Source of the DNA: Variovorax ginsengisoli
Lineage (GTDB): Bacteria > Pseudomonadota > Gammaproteobacteria > Burkholderiales > Burkholderiaceae_C
Length of the DNA: 64,000 nt
Assembly: GCF_006438845.1 (NCBI RefSeq)
Contig: NZ_RCZJ01000004.1
Coordinates: 186,001 to 250,000 of the forward strand
Direction: 5' to 3'
How positions within the stretch are numbered: position 1 is the stretch's first letter; each line of letters opens with the position of its first letter. Below the pieces are notes generated by a model, which was not told the origin of the DNA, searched no databases, and was given only the letters and a program-made list of their open reading frames with translations. This document shows, piece after piece, positions 37,381-46,405 of this stretch. A program made the translations under genes and the position numbers.

Positions 37381-38379
37381 TCAGGCCGTTTTGGCGACCA
37401 CCGGCAAGTTCTCGTCGACAGAGCGCCGCGCATAGCGCTGTGCCAGCACGGCGCAGACCATCAACTGCATCTGGTGGAACAGCATGACTGGCAGCACGAC
37501 GGTGCCGACGGCGCTCGCCGCGAACAGCACGTGCGCCATCGGCACGCCGCTCGCAAGGCTCTTCTTGGAACCACAGAACACGATGGTCACCTCGTCGGCC
37601 TTGTTGAAGCCGAGCCTGCGGGCCAGCCACGTCGTCGAGGCCAGCGCCAGCGCCAGCAGCACCGCGAGCACCACGCACAGGCCGATCAGCGCGGTGAGCG
37701 AGACCTGCTTCCACAGGCCCTCGATCACCGCCGCGCTGAAGGCTGTGTAGACCACCAGGAGGATCGAGCCGCGGTCGACCAGCGTGAGCGTCGACGCGTG
37801 CCGCTTGACCCATGCCCCGATCCACGGGCGCAGCAGGTGGCCGACCACGAAGGGTGCCATCAGCTGCAGAAGGATGCGGCCGATGGCGTCGAAGGACGCT
37901 GACGACGCACCGCCGGTGGTCACGATCAATCCGACCAGCAGCGGGGTGACGAAAACGCCAAGCAGCGTCGACGCCGAGGCGCTGCAGATCGCGGCCGGCA
38001 CGTTGCCCCGCGCCAGCGAGGTGAAGGCGATCGCCGACTGCACGGTGGCGGGCAGCACGCAGAGGTAGAGCACGCCGGTGTACAGCGCCGGTGTGACCAG
38101 CGGCTGCAGCACTGGCCGCAGGACCAGTCCGAGCACCGGGAACAGCAAGAAAGTGCAGGTCAGCACCAGCAGGTGCAAGCGCCAATGGCCGATGCCCTTG
38201 ACGATCGCATCGCGCGACAGCTTGGCGCCGTGCAGGAAGAAAAGCAGGCCGATCGCCACCGTGGTCAAGCGCTCGAAGAAGTGCGCCGTATTGCCGGAGG
38301 CTGGCAGCAGGCTGGCGAGCCCCACCGTCGTGACGAGGGCGAGCGTGAAGTTGTCGGGGAGGTAACGTGAACGAGCCAT
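37381..38379 (-). CDS. Bile acid:sodium symporter-like carrier (BASS/YfeH type)
   Basis: A 332-residue inner-membrane protein with about ten hydrophobic helices. The segments LLFFLHGAKLSRDAI, LPATVQSAIAFTSLARGN and the late FCGSKKSLASGVPMA match the SBF-like (PF13593) YfeH branch of the bile acid:sodium symporter superfamily. The substrate in bacteria is poorly known (organic anions). It is divergent from a LysR gene 69 bp away, which is therefore its likely regulator. Confidence 0.9.
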   Translation of the reverse strand: MARSRYLPDNFTLALVTTVGLASLLPASGNTAHFFERLTTVAIGLLFFLHGAKLSRDAIVKGIGHWRLHLLVLTCTFLLFPVLGLVLRPVLQPLVTPALYTGVLYLCVLPATVQSAIAFTSLARGNVPAAICSASASTLLGVFVTPLLVGLIVTTGGASSASFDAIGRILLQLMAPFVVGHLLRPWIGAWVKRHASTLTLVDRGSILLVVYTAFSAAVIEGLWKQVSLTALIGLCVVLAVLLALALASTTWLARRLGFNKADEVTIVFCGSKKSLASGVPMAHVLFAASAVGTVVLPVMLFHQMQLMVCAVLAQRYARRSVDENLPVVAKTA

Positions 38380-38448
38380 GACGCCATTGGGCTCGCTTCA
38401 GGCAACGAAGAGAAATGGATTTATCTGATGGATATATGATTTCTGCGC

Positions 38449-39351
38449 ATGAACGTCACCTTGCGACAACTCCGCATCTTTCTCGCTGCAGCGCAGTCGC
38501 GCAATTTCAGCCGCGCCGGCGACAGCGTCGGTTTGACGCAGCCGGCAGTGAGCCGCTCGATCGGCGAGCTCGAGTCGCAGCTGGGCTTGAAGCTGCTCGA
38601 TCGCACGACGCGCGAGGTGGTGCTGACCGAAGCCGGTCAGTCGCTGGCCGGCCGGCTCGACCGCGTGCTCGACGAACTCGACCAGACGCTGCTCGACGTG
38701 CGAGGCATGGCCAGCGCAAGGCGCGGCAAGGTGCGCGTGGCCAGCAGCCCGACGCTGTCGGCGCAGCTCATGCCCGCATGCATTGCCGCCTGCGCGCGGC
38801 AGGAGCCCGACATCCAGATGGTGCTGCTCGACCGCATTCAGCAGGACGCGCTCGACAGCGTGCGCACCGGCGAGGTCGACTTCGGCGTGGTGGTCGAGCC
38901 GTCGTCGACCGACGACCTGACCGCCGAGACGATCTTGAACGACCCTTTCGTACTGGTCGTGCCTGCAAGCCATCCACTGGCTGCCCGCAAGACGGTGCGC
39001 TGGTCGGCGCTGGCGGGCCACCCGCTGGTGCTGCTCGACCATGCGTCGGGCAGCCGACGGCTGATCGACGATGCACTGGCCAGCCATGGCGTGCAGGCCG
39101 AGGTGGCGCAGCAGCTGGGCCACCCGACCACGGTGTTCCGCATGGTCGAGGCGGGCATCGGCATCGGCGTGATGCCGGCGCTGGCCGTGCCGCCCGGTGG
39201 TCTGCGCGCGCTGGTGTCACTGCCCCTGGTGCCGCGGGTCGAGCGCCGCGTGATGCTGGTGCATCGCCGCAATCGCGCACCCTCGCCGCTCGCACAGCGC
39301 GTGTGGCAGCTGGTTCGCGAGACAGCGCTGGCGGCGCCCGCTACAGCGTGA
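38449..39351 (+). CDS. LysR-family transcriptional regulator
   Basis: A 300-residue regulator with an N-terminal winged helix (LRQLRIFLAAAQSRNFSRAGDSVGLTQPAVSRSIGELE, first 60 residues) and a periplasmic-binding-protein-like effector domain (about 90-295). Divergent from the BASS-type transporter, which is the usual LysR target arrangement. The short gap contains AT-rich sequence (TTATCTGATGGATATATGAT) where a LysR box would be expected. Its 3' end overlaps the convergent quinone reductase gene by 11 bp. Confidence 0.94.
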   Translation: MNVTLRQLRIFLAAAQSRNFSRAGDSVGLTQPAVSRSIGELESQLGLKLLDRTTREVVLTEAGQSLAGRLDRVLDELDQTLLDVRGMASARRGKVRVASSPTLSAQLMPACIAACARQEPDIQMVLLDRIQQDALDSVRTGEVDFGVVVEPSSTDDLTAETILNDPFVLVVPASHPLAARKTVRWSALAGHPLVLLDHASGSRRLIDDALASHGVQAEVAQQLGHPTTVFRMVEAGIGIGVMPALAVPPGGLRALVSLPLVPRVERRVMLVHRRNRAPSPLAQRVWQLVRETALAAPATA

Positions 39352-40330
39352 GGACGGTGCAGCCGGTCGTCTTGCGCGCTTCGAGGTCGCGGTGCGCCTG
39401 CTGCACGTCGTCCAACGCGTAGCGCTGATCGATCGGGATCTTCACCGCGCCGCTCTCCACCACCGCGAACAGATCGTCGGCCATGGCCTGCGTGGCCTCG
39501 CGCGTGGCGATGTGGGTGAACAGCGTCGGGCGCGTCACGTAGAGCGAACCCTTCGACGCCAGCACGCCCAGGTTGATCGGCGGCACCGGCCCCGAGCCGT
39601 TGCCGAAGACCGTGAGCAAGCCGAAGGGCCGCAGGCAATCGATCGAGCCTTCGTAGGTGTCCTTGCCGACCGAGTCGTAGACCACCTTCACGCCTTTGCC
39701 ACCGGTGATCGCCTTCACGCGTTCAGCGAAGTTTTCGGTGCTGTAGTTGATGGCGTGCGCCGCCCCGTGTTCCAGCGCCAGCTTGCACTTGGCATCCGAA
39801 CCCGCCGTGCCGATGAGCTGAAGGCCCAGTGCCCTGGCCCACTGGCAGGCGATCAGGCCGACGCCGCCGGCCGCGGCATGGAACAGGATGAAGTCGCCGG
39901 CCTGCAGGCCTTCGGCTGGCAGCGTCTTTTTCAGCAGGTACTGCGCCGTCAGCCCCTTGAGCATCATGGCCGCGCCGGTCTCGAAGGAGATGGCGTCGGG
40001 CAGCTTGCAGACGTTCTTGGCCGGTAGCACGCGCAGTTCGCAATAGGCGCCGGGCGGCCCGCTGGCATAAGCGGCACGGTCGCCGACATTCAGGTGCGTG
40101 ACGCCCTCGCCCACCGCCTCGACGATGCCGGCGGCTTCCATGCCGAGCTGCAGCGGCATCGCGAACGGATAGAGCCCGCTGCGCTGGTAGGTGTCGATGA
40201 AGTTCAGCCCCACCGCCTTGTGGCGGATGCGGATCTCGCCAGGGCCGGGGTCGCCGACCTCGACCTCGACGATCTTGAGTTCTTCGGGGCCGCCGTGGCG
40301 GTCGATGCGAACGGCTTTGCTTTTGCTCAT
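39341..40330 (-). CDS. Zinc-independent NADPH:quinone oxidoreductase (QOR type)
   Basis: A 329-residue medium-chain dehydrogenase/reductase. The Qor signature is present: GLNFIDTYQRSGLYP and AAAGGVGLIACQWAR for NADPH binding, with YDSVGKDTYEGS downstream. No catalytic zinc ligands are seen. It reduces quinones, probably by one electron or hydride. GGAG lies about 6 nt before the chosen ATG; a much longer upstream frame crosses the SDR gene and is rejected. It may be the last gene of an eamA-SDR-qor transcript. Confidence 0.93.
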   Translation of the reverse strand: MSKSKAVRIDRHGGPEELKIVEVEVGDPGPGEIRIRHKAVGLNFIDTYQRSGLYPFAMPLQLGMEAAGIVEAVGEGVTHLNVGDRAAYASGPPGAYCELRVLPAKNVCKLPDAISFETGAAMMLKGLTAQYLLKKTLPAEGLQAGDFILFHAAAGGVGLIACQWARALGLQLIGTAGSDAKCKLALEHGAAHAINYSTENFAERVKAITGGKGVKVVYDSVGKDTYEGSIDCLRPFGLLTVFGNGSGPVPPINLGVLASKGSLYVTRPTLFTHIATREATQAMADDLFAVVESGAVKIPIDQRYALDDVQQAHRDLEARKTTGCTVLTL

Positions 40331-40371
40331 GGGTAACTCCTGACGCGACGGGGGACCCGCCTGGGATGCGA

Positions 40372-41169
40372 TCAATAGGTGCCTGGGTAGGCACCGCCAT
40401 CGGCCAGCACGTTCTGGCCCGTCATGTAGCCGGCCTGCATGCTGCACAGGAACGCACAGATGGCACCGAACTCTTCGGGATTGCCGAAGCGGCCCGCCGG
40501 AATGCTCTTCTGGCGGTTGGCACGCACGGTGTCGACATCGAGGCCCGTCTTCTTGGCGGACCCGGCCATGGTGCCCTTGAGGCGGTCGGTATCGAACGAG
40601 CCCGGCAGAAGGCTGTTGATCGTCACGCCCTTGGCCGCGATCGAGGTGCGTGCCACACCCGCCACGAAGCCGGTGAGCCCGCTGCGCGCGCCGTTGGAAA
40701 GGCCGAGGATGTCGATCGGCGCCTTGACCGAGCTCGAGGTGATGTTGACGATGCGACCGTAGCCGCGCGCGGCCATGCCGTCGACCGTCGCCTTGATGAG
40801 TTCGATCGGGGTGAGCATGTTGGCGTCGACCGCCTTGATCCAGGCCTCGCGGTCCCAGTCGCGAAAGTCGCCCGGCGGCGGGCCACCGGCGTTGGTCACG
40901 ACGATGTCGTAGTCGGCGTGCGCGGCGAAGGCGGCGGCGCGCCCTTCGGGCGTCGTGATGTCGGCCGCCACCACCTTCACGAACGGCGGGGTTGCCAGAC
41001 CGGCGGCCACGGCTTCGAGGCGCACCGCCGCGGCCTGCAGTGGATCGGCGCCGCGTGCCACCACCACCACATTCACGCCTTCGCGCACCAGCGCCTCGGC
41101 GCATCCCAGGCCCAAGCCTTTGCTGGCGCCACATACCAGAGCCGTGCGGCCCGCAATTCCGAGATCCAT
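40372..41169 (-). CDS. Atypical short-chain dehydrogenase/reductase lacking YxxxK
   Basis: A 265-residue Rossmann-fold SDR. The cofactor loop GASKGLGLG and the NAG motif (VTNAGGPPPG) are normal, and the C-terminus INSLLPGSFDTDRL and MTGQNVLADGGAYPG match classical SDRs. However, after the catalytic-type Ser (ITSSSVKAP) the expected Y-x-x-x-K is replaced by LSNGAR, so the Tyr-Lys acid-base pair is absent. A known divergent SDR group shares this LSN-x-x-R pattern. It may use a different chemistry or be non-enzymatic. Starts 15 bp after the exporter gene. Confidence 0.9.
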   Translation of the reverse strand: MDLGIAGRTALVCGASKGLGLGCAEALVREGVNVVVVARGADPLQAAAVRLEAVAAGLATPPFVKVVAADITTPEGRAAAFAAHADYDIVVTNAGGPPPGDFRDWDREAWIKAVDANMLTPIELIKATVDGMAARGYGRIVNITSSSVKAPIDILGLSNGARSGLTGFVAGVARTSIAAKGVTINSLLPGSFDTDRLKGTMAGSAKKTGLDVDTVRANRQKSIPAGRFGNPEEFGAICAFLCSMQAGYMTGQNVLADGGAYPGTY

Positions 41170-41184
41170 GTGTTTTCTCCGGGC

Positions 41185-42105
41185 TCAGCGCCCTGTTCGT
41201 GTAAAGACAAAAATTCCAGCGACTACCAGCACCGTCCCGGCCGCAGTCCAGGCCGTGAAAGGCTCGCCGAGGATCACCACGCCCATCAGGATGGTCGACA
41301 TCGGCCCGACCATGCCCGTCTGTGCCGCCATGGGCGCGCCGATTCGCTCGATCGCCATCATGACCGCGAGCACTGGCACTGCGGTGCAAAGGGTCGCATT
41401 GAGCACCGACAGCCAGACGACCTGCGGTGCCAGCTCGAACAATCCGCTGACCGGCCGCAGCACCAAGAACTGCGCAATGCACAGCAGGCAAGCGACGCTG
41501 GTCGCCAGACCCACCAGCCGCGGGGAGCCGAGCCGCTTGACGAACTCCCCGCTGGCGACCAAATAGATCGCGTAGCTCACCGCACTCAGGAAAACCAGCA
41601 ACGTGCCCCAGGCCGCCGCAGTGGTCTGCCCCAGCCGCACCTCGTGCCCGAACACCAGAAAAACGCCGGCATAGCTGATGGCCATGCCAAGCAATTGCAT
41701 ACGGGTGATGCGTCGCCCGTACGCCATCCAGCCGAACAGCACTACCAGCGTCGGGTTGAGGTACAGGATGAGCCGCTCGAGGCTGGCAGTGATGTACGCC
41801 AGTCCGGCAAAGTCGAGAAAGCTGGCGAGGTAATACCCCGAGAAACCCAGACCCAGCACCCCGATCCAGTCACGTCGCGTCAAGCCCGGCTTGCCACGCC
41901 CGGCCCACCACGCCATGCCCACGAAAAGCGGGAGCGCGAAGAGCATGCGCAGCATGATGAGCGTGACCGCGTCGACGCCGTAGCGGTAGGCCAGCTTGAC
42001 GATGATCGCCTTGCCGCTGAACGCGATGGCACCAAAGGTGGCCAGCGCAAGGCCCGTGGCGAGCGGCTTCTGCGTAACGGGCGATGAGGCAGTCGATGAG
42101 TTCAC
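41185..42105 (-). CDS. EamA-family (DMT) transporter
   Basis: A 306-residue inner-membrane exporter of the drug/metabolite transporter superfamily: ten predicted helices in two EamA repeats (first about residues 20-145, second about 160-300; SASYAIYLVASGEF-like start of the second and ILGEPFTAWTAAGTVLVVAG near the end). The start is uncertain: a GTG (VNSSTASS) is chosen for length, but a GTG 26 codons earlier is also open. Substrate unknown; many members export amino acids or metabolites. Confidence 0.88.
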   Translation of the reverse strand: MNSSTASSPVTQKPLATGLALATFGAIAFSGKAIIVKLAYRYGVDAVTLIMLRMLFALPLFVGMAWWAGRGKPGLTRRDWIGVLGLGFSGYYLASFLDFAGLAYITASLERLILYLNPTLVVLFGWMAYGRRITRMQLLGMAISYAGVFLVFGHEVRLGQTTAAAWGTLLVFLSAVSYAIYLVASGEFVKRLGSPRLVGLATSVACLLCIAQFLVLRPVSGLFELAPQVVWLSVLNATLCTAVPVLAVMMAIERIGAPMAAQTGMVGPMSTILMGVVILGEPFTAWTAAGTVLVVAGIFVFTRTGR

Positions 42106-42210
42106 GTAGGTCTGTTCCAGGGATACCGCGGAACCGGCTTTGCCAGGCCGCTGGTATCGCCCCTTGAGAGGAAGCAGCGACACGAAGTGCGCTGACTCAG
42201 GGTGTGGGGT

Positions 42211-43824
42211 CTAGTACCCCGCAGCCAAGCCGTCGCGACGCGGGTCGCTTGCCGCGACGTAGCCCTCGACTGCCGGGTCGCCTGCACGCCAGATGAACTG
42301 GCCAGCGCCGAAGTCCTGGTAGGAGTCGTTGATCACATCGACCTGATGGCCGAGCGCGGTAAGGCCCTCGACGGTGGTCGGGTCCATGGCGCCTTCGACA
42401 TTGATCTCCAGACCCTGGTTGAAGCGCCAGCGCGGCGCATCGCAGGCAGCCTGCGGGTTCTGACCGTGGTCGAGCATGCGCACCAGCGTCTGCATGTGGC
42501 CCTGCGGCTGCATGTTGCCGCCCATCACGCCGAAGCTCATCACCGGCTGGCCGTCCTTGGTGAGGAAGGCCGGGATGATGGTGTGGAAGGGCCGTTTGCC
42601 CGGTGCCACGACGTTGGGACTGTCGGCGTTCAAGCTGAAGCCATGACCGCGGTTCTGCAGGCTGATGCCGAAGTTCGGCTCCACGCAGCCCGATCCGAAG
42701 CCCATGTAGTTGCTCTGGATGAAGCTGACCATCATGCCGCTCTCGTCGGCAGCGGTGAGGTAGATCGTGCCGCCCTTGACTGGATTGCCCGCCTTGAAAT
42801 CCTGCGCTTTCGTCATGTCGATCAGTTTGGCACGCGATGCGAGATAGTCGGCATCGAGCATTTGCAGCGGGGTCAGCGTCATCGACGACGGCTCGGCCAC
42901 GTAGCGGTACGTGTCGGCGAAGGCGAGTTTCATCGCCTCGATCTGCACATGCTGGAATTCCACGCTGTCGATCCGCATCGCGCCGATGTCGAAGTGCTGG
43001 AGGATGCCCAAGGCGATCTGCGCAGCGATGCCCTGGCCATTGGGTGGGATCTCGTGCAGCGTGTGGCCGCGGTAGTCCTGCGCGGTGGGCGTGACCCATT
43101 CCGGCTTCCAGTTCGCGAGGTCGCGCACTTTGAGCTTGCCGCCGTTGGCATCGGAGAAAGCTTCCAGCGCCTCGGCGATCTCGCCGCTGTAGAAGGCATG
43201 GCCGCGCGTCGCGGCGATGGCCTTGAGCGCCCGCGCTGCAGCAGGAAAACGGAAGAGCTCACCGACGTTCGGCGCGCGCCCCCAGGGCAGGAAGCTCTCC
43301 GCAAAGCCGGGCTGGCCCTGCAGGATCGGTGTCGCCGCGGCCCACTTCTGTTGCACCACCGGCGGCATCAGATAGCCGCGCTCGGCGACCTCGATGGCCG
43401 GGGCCATCAACGCCTCGAAGGGCAGTTTGCCGAAGCGTTCCGAGAGCGCCATCCAGCCGCCGACGGCGCCGGGTACCGTCACGGAATCCATGCCGCGCTG
43501 CGGTGGCGTGGTGGCGTCGTCGCCGTACTTGCGGCGGAAATACTCGGGCGTCCAGGCCCGGGGGGCGCAACCGGAAGCGTTGAGGCCGTGCAGCTCCTTG
43601 CCGTCCCACAGAATGCAGAACGCGTCGCTGCCCAGGCCGTTGCTGACCGGCTCGACCAGCGTCATCACCGCGGCCGTGGCCACTGCGGCATCGACCGCGT
43701 TGCCGCCTTGCTGCAGGATCCGAAGGCCAGCCTGTGCGGCCAGCGGGTGGGAGGTCGACACGACATTTCGCGCGAAGACCGGGATGCGGGTGGAACGGTA
43801 GGGGTTTGCGTAATCGAACTTCAT
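42211..43824 (-). CDS. ggt: Gamma-glutamyltransferase family protein
   Basis: A 537-residue N-terminal-nucleophile hydrolase that cleaves gamma-glutamyl bonds (glutathione and analogues). The alpha part has STSHPLAAQAGLRILQQGGNAVDAA; the likely autocleavage and nucleophile Thr is T353 in KGGTIYL, followed by NYMGFGSG and PFHTIIPAF. No signal peptide is seen, so it may be cytoplasmic, as in the YwrD-like group. Its ATG is 2 bp after the stop of the Bug receptor gene, so it is probably translated from the transporter operon. Confidence 0.9.
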   Translation of the reverse strand: MKFDYANPYRSTRIPVFARNVVSTSHPLAAQAGLRILQQGGNAVDAAVATAAVMTLVEPVSNGLGSDAFCILWDGKELHGLNASGCAPRAWTPEYFRRKYGDDATTPPQRGMDSVTVPGAVGGWMALSERFGKLPFEALMAPAIEVAERGYLMPPVVQQKWAAATPILQGQPGFAESFLPWGRAPNVGELFRFPAAARALKAIAATRGHAFYSGEIAEALEAFSDANGGKLKVRDLANWKPEWVTPTAQDYRGHTLHEIPPNGQGIAAQIALGILQHFDIGAMRIDSVEFQHVQIEAMKLAFADTYRYVAEPSSMTLTPLQMLDADYLASRAKLIDMTKAQDFKAGNPVKGGTIYLTAADESGMMVSFIQSNYMGFGSGCVEPNFGISLQNRGHGFSLNADSPNVVAPGKRPFHTIIPAFLTKDGQPVMSFGVMGGNMQPQGHMQTLVRMLDHGQNPQAACDAPRWRFNQGLEINVEGAMDPTTVEGLTALGHQVDVINDSYQDFGAGQFIWRAGDPAVEGYVAASDPRRDGLAAGY

Positions 43825-43826
43825 GG

Positions 43827-44798
43827 TCAGTCGCCTGTGATCTTGCGGTCGGTGATGATCTTCTTCCACTTGGCCGCGTCCTGCGCGACCATCGTTGCGA
43901 GCTGCGACGGCGTGCTCGTCGTCGGCTCGATTCCCAGGCGCGACAGCTTGTCGCGCACGTCGGGATCGGCCAGGGCCTGGTTGGCAGCCGTGTTGACGCG
44001 TGCCACCAGTTCGGGCGGCAGGCCCTTGGGACCGTAGAGTCCGAACCATGTGTTGGACTCGAACCCCGGCAGCGTGTCGGCGATGGCGGGCAGGTCGGGC
44101 GCCAGCGCACTGCGCTTGAGCGAGGTCACACCCAGCGCGCGCAGGCGGCCGTCGCGCACATGCGGCATGCCGGTCGGCAGCGAATCAAACAGCACGTCGA
44201 CCTTGCCGCTGATCAGGTCTGGGATGGCCAGCGCCGTGCCCTTGTACGGAATGTGCGTGACGAACACGCCAGCCTGCGACTTGAAGAGCTCCGCCGTCAG
44301 CTGGACGATGGTGCCGTTGCCGCTCGACGCGTAATTGAGCTTGCCGGGGTTCGTCTTCGCGAAGTCGATCCATTCGCGCACCGTCTTGGCTGGCGACGTG
44401 TTGGGCACCAGCATGATGCTCGGCGCGTCGCCCACGTGCGCGATCGGCGTGAAGTCGCGCACGGTGTCGTAGGGCAGCCGCGGGTTGATGGCCGGCCCGA
44501 TCGAATGCGTGCTGGTGGTCGCCAGCAGCAAGGTGTAGCCGTCGGCGGGCGCCTTGGCCGCCAGGTCGGAGCCGATGGCACCGCCGGCACCCGGCTTGTT
44601 GTCGATGACGATCGTGGTGCCGAGCTTCTCGCCCATCTTCTGCGACAGCGTTCGCGCGAAGAGGTCGGTCGCACCGGCTGCGGGAAAGGGAACGACCAGG
44701 CGGATCGGCTTGGACGGATACGTCTGGGCGAAAGCCGCGGGAGCGGCCACAGCGCACAGAGCAAGGGCCATGCCCTGCAGGAAGTGGTTTCTTTTCAT
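43827..44798 (-). CDS. Bug/TctC-family periplasmic solute-binding protein
   Basis: A 323-residue receptor with a signal peptide (MKRNHFLQGMALALCAVAA, cleavage after AFA) and the Bug motifs RLVVPFPAAGATDLFAR, VIDNKPGAGGAIGSD and YASSGNGTIVQLTAELF. It is preceded by tctB and tctA on the same strand, so this is a full tripartite tricarboxylate transporter cassette (TctB, TctA, receptor) ending with a gamma-glutamyltransferase. It starts 87 bp after tctA, behind a stable hairpin. The ligand is unknown; a gamma-glutamyl compound or its product is possible (inference). Confidence 0.93.
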   Translation of the reverse strand: MKRNHFLQGMALALCAVAAPAAFAQTYPSKPIRLVVPFPAAGATDLFARTLSQKMGEKLGTTIVIDNKPGAGGAIGSDLAAKAPADGYTLLLATTSTHSIGPAINPRLPYDTVRDFTPIAHVGDAPSIMLVPNTSPAKTVREWIDFAKTNPGKLNYASSGNGTIVQLTAELFKSQAGVFVTHIPYKGTALAIPDLISGKVDVLFDSLPTGMPHVRDGRLRALGVTSLKRSALAPDLPAIADTLPGFESNTWFGLYGPKGLPPELVARVNTAANQALADPDVRDKLSRLGIEPTTSTPSQLATMVAQDAAKWKKIITDRKITGD

Positions 44799-44841
44799 GG
44801 GATCGATTCTCACCGTTTGAAGACCGCCGCGCAGCAATGAG

Positions 44842-44863
44842 AACGGCGCCCGAAGGCGCCGTT
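44842..44863 (-). other. Stable intercistronic hairpin with UUCG loop between tctA and receptor gene
   Basis: On the minus strand AACGGCGCC - TTCG - GGCGCCGTT forms a perfect 9-bp stem closed by a UUCG tetraloop. No T-run follows, so it is probably an mRNA-processing or stability element rather than a terminator. Confidence 0.6.
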
Positions 44864-44885
44864 GCAACTTGGCTCGCGAGCTGCG

Positions 44886-46397
44886 TCAGTCCTCGACGAA
44901 CGCCTCTTCGCGTTTCGACTTGACTGAGGGCAGCAGCACGATCACCAGGAGCAGCACCGCGGCCACCAACAGACCCAGCGAGATCGGACGCGTCACGAAC
45001 ACGCTCCAGTCGCCGCGCGACAGCAGCAGCGCGCGTCGCAAGTTCTCTTCCATCATCGGCCCGAGAATCAGCCCCAGCAGCAGCGGCGCAGGTTCGCATC
45101 CAAGCTTGATGAAGGTGTAGCCCACCACGCCGAAGATCGCGACCATCCAGATGTCGAACACGTTGTTGTTGGTCGAGTACACGCCGATGGCGCAGAACAG
45201 CACGATGGCCGGGAACAGCCAGCGGTAAGGAATCGACAGCAGCTTGATCCAGATGCCGATCAGCGGCAGGTTCAGCACGATCAGCATCGCATTGCCGATC
45301 CACATGGAAGCGATCAGGCCCCAGAACAATTCCGGGTTGCTGGTCATCACCTGCGGGCCGGGCTGGATGTTGTGGATGGTCATTGCACCCACCATCAGCG
45401 CCATCACCGGGTTCGGCGGAATGCCCAACGTCAGCAGCGGGATGAAGGAGGTCTGCGCGCCGGCGTTGTTGGCGGCTTCAGGGCCAGCCACGCCGCGGAT
45501 GTTGCCCTTGCCGAAGGCGATTTCGCCGGGCTTGAGCTTCATCTTCTTCTCGAGCGTGTAGGCGGCAAAAGCCGACAGCAGTGCGCCGCCACCGGGCAGG
45601 ATGCCCAGAGAGGAGCCGAGCGCGGTACCGCGCAGAACGGCCGGCAGCATGTGCTTGAAGTCGTCCCTGGTCGGCCACAGGCCCTCGACCTTGGCAGTGA
45701 ACACTTGGCGCTCTTCTTCCGGACGCGACAGGTTGGCGATGATTTCGCCGTACCCGAACACGCCCATGGCGATCACGATGAAGCCGATGCCGTCGGTGAG
45801 CTCGGGAATGTCGAAGCTGAAGCGCGCCACGCCCGAATTCACATCGGTGCCGACGAGGCCGATCAGAAGGCCCAAAACGATCATCGAGATGGCCTTGAGC
45901 AGCGAGCCCGAAGCCAGCACGACGGCGCCGATCAGGCCCAGGATCATCAGCGAGAAATACTCGGCCGGGCCGAACTTGAAGGCCAGTTCAGTCAGCGGCG
46001 GCGCGAACGCCGCCAGGATCAGCGTGCCGAAGCAACCCGCGAAGAACGAGCCCAGGCCCGCCGCAGCGAGCGCGGGTCCCGCTCTCCCCTGCTTGGCCAT
46101 CTGGTGCCCGTCGATCACCGTCACCACCGAAGACGATTCGCCTGGCAGGTTCACCAGGATGGCGGTGGTCGAGCCACCGTACTGCGAACCGTAGTAGATG
46201 CCGGCCAGCATGATGAGCGCGGCCACCGGCGGCAGCGCGTAGGTCGCGGGCAGAAGCATCGCGATGGTGGCGACCGGGCCGATGCCCGGCAGCACGCCGA
46301 TCAGCGTGCCCAGCAGACAGCCCACGAAGCAATAGATCAGGTTCTGCAGCGTGAACGCCGCGTTGAAGCCGATGGAGAGGTTGGTGATCAGATCCAT
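44886..46397 (-). CDS. tctA: Tripartite tricarboxylate transporter large permease TctA
   Basis: A 503-residue, roughly 12-helix membrane permease. Family sites are GVLPGIGPVATIAMLLP near residue 35, YYGSQYGGSTTAILVNLPGE and the later LGIPPNPVMALMVGAM plus LGLILGPMMEENLRRAL. These are the conserved loops of the TctA family that form the translocation path. The ATG MDLITNLSIGF is chosen; upstream sequence belongs to tctB in another frame. Operon order tctB-tctA-receptor. Confidence 0.95.
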   Translation of the reverse strand: MDLITNLSIGFNAAFTLQNLIYCFVGCLLGTLIGVLPGIGPVATIAMLLPATYALPPVAALIMLAGIYYGSQYGGSTTAILVNLPGESSSVVTVIDGHQMAKQGRAGPALAAAGLGSFFAGCFGTLILAAFAPPLTELAFKFGPAEYFSLMILGLIGAVVLASGSLLKAISMIVLGLLIGLVGTDVNSGVARFSFDIPELTDGIGFIVIAMGVFGYGEIIANLSRPEEERQVFTAKVEGLWPTRDDFKHMLPAVLRGTALGSSLGILPGGGALLSAFAAYTLEKKMKLKPGEIAFGKGNIRGVAGPEAANNAGAQTSFIPLLTLGIPPNPVMALMVGAMTIHNIQPGPQVMTSNPELFWGLIASMWIGNAMLIVLNLPLIGIWIKLLSIPYRWLFPAIVLFCAIGVYSTNNNVFDIWMVAIFGVVGYTFIKLGCEPAPLLLGLILGPMMEENLRRALLLSRGDWSVFVTRPISLGLLVAAVLLLVIVLLPSVKSKREEAFVED

Positions 46398-46405
46398 GGT
46401 GTTTC

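Noticed and set aside
40331..41491. Extended minus-strand frame in front of the quinone reductase
   Set aside because: It crosses the SDR gene in another phase; the reductase begins at a conserved ATG with a ribosome-binding site.
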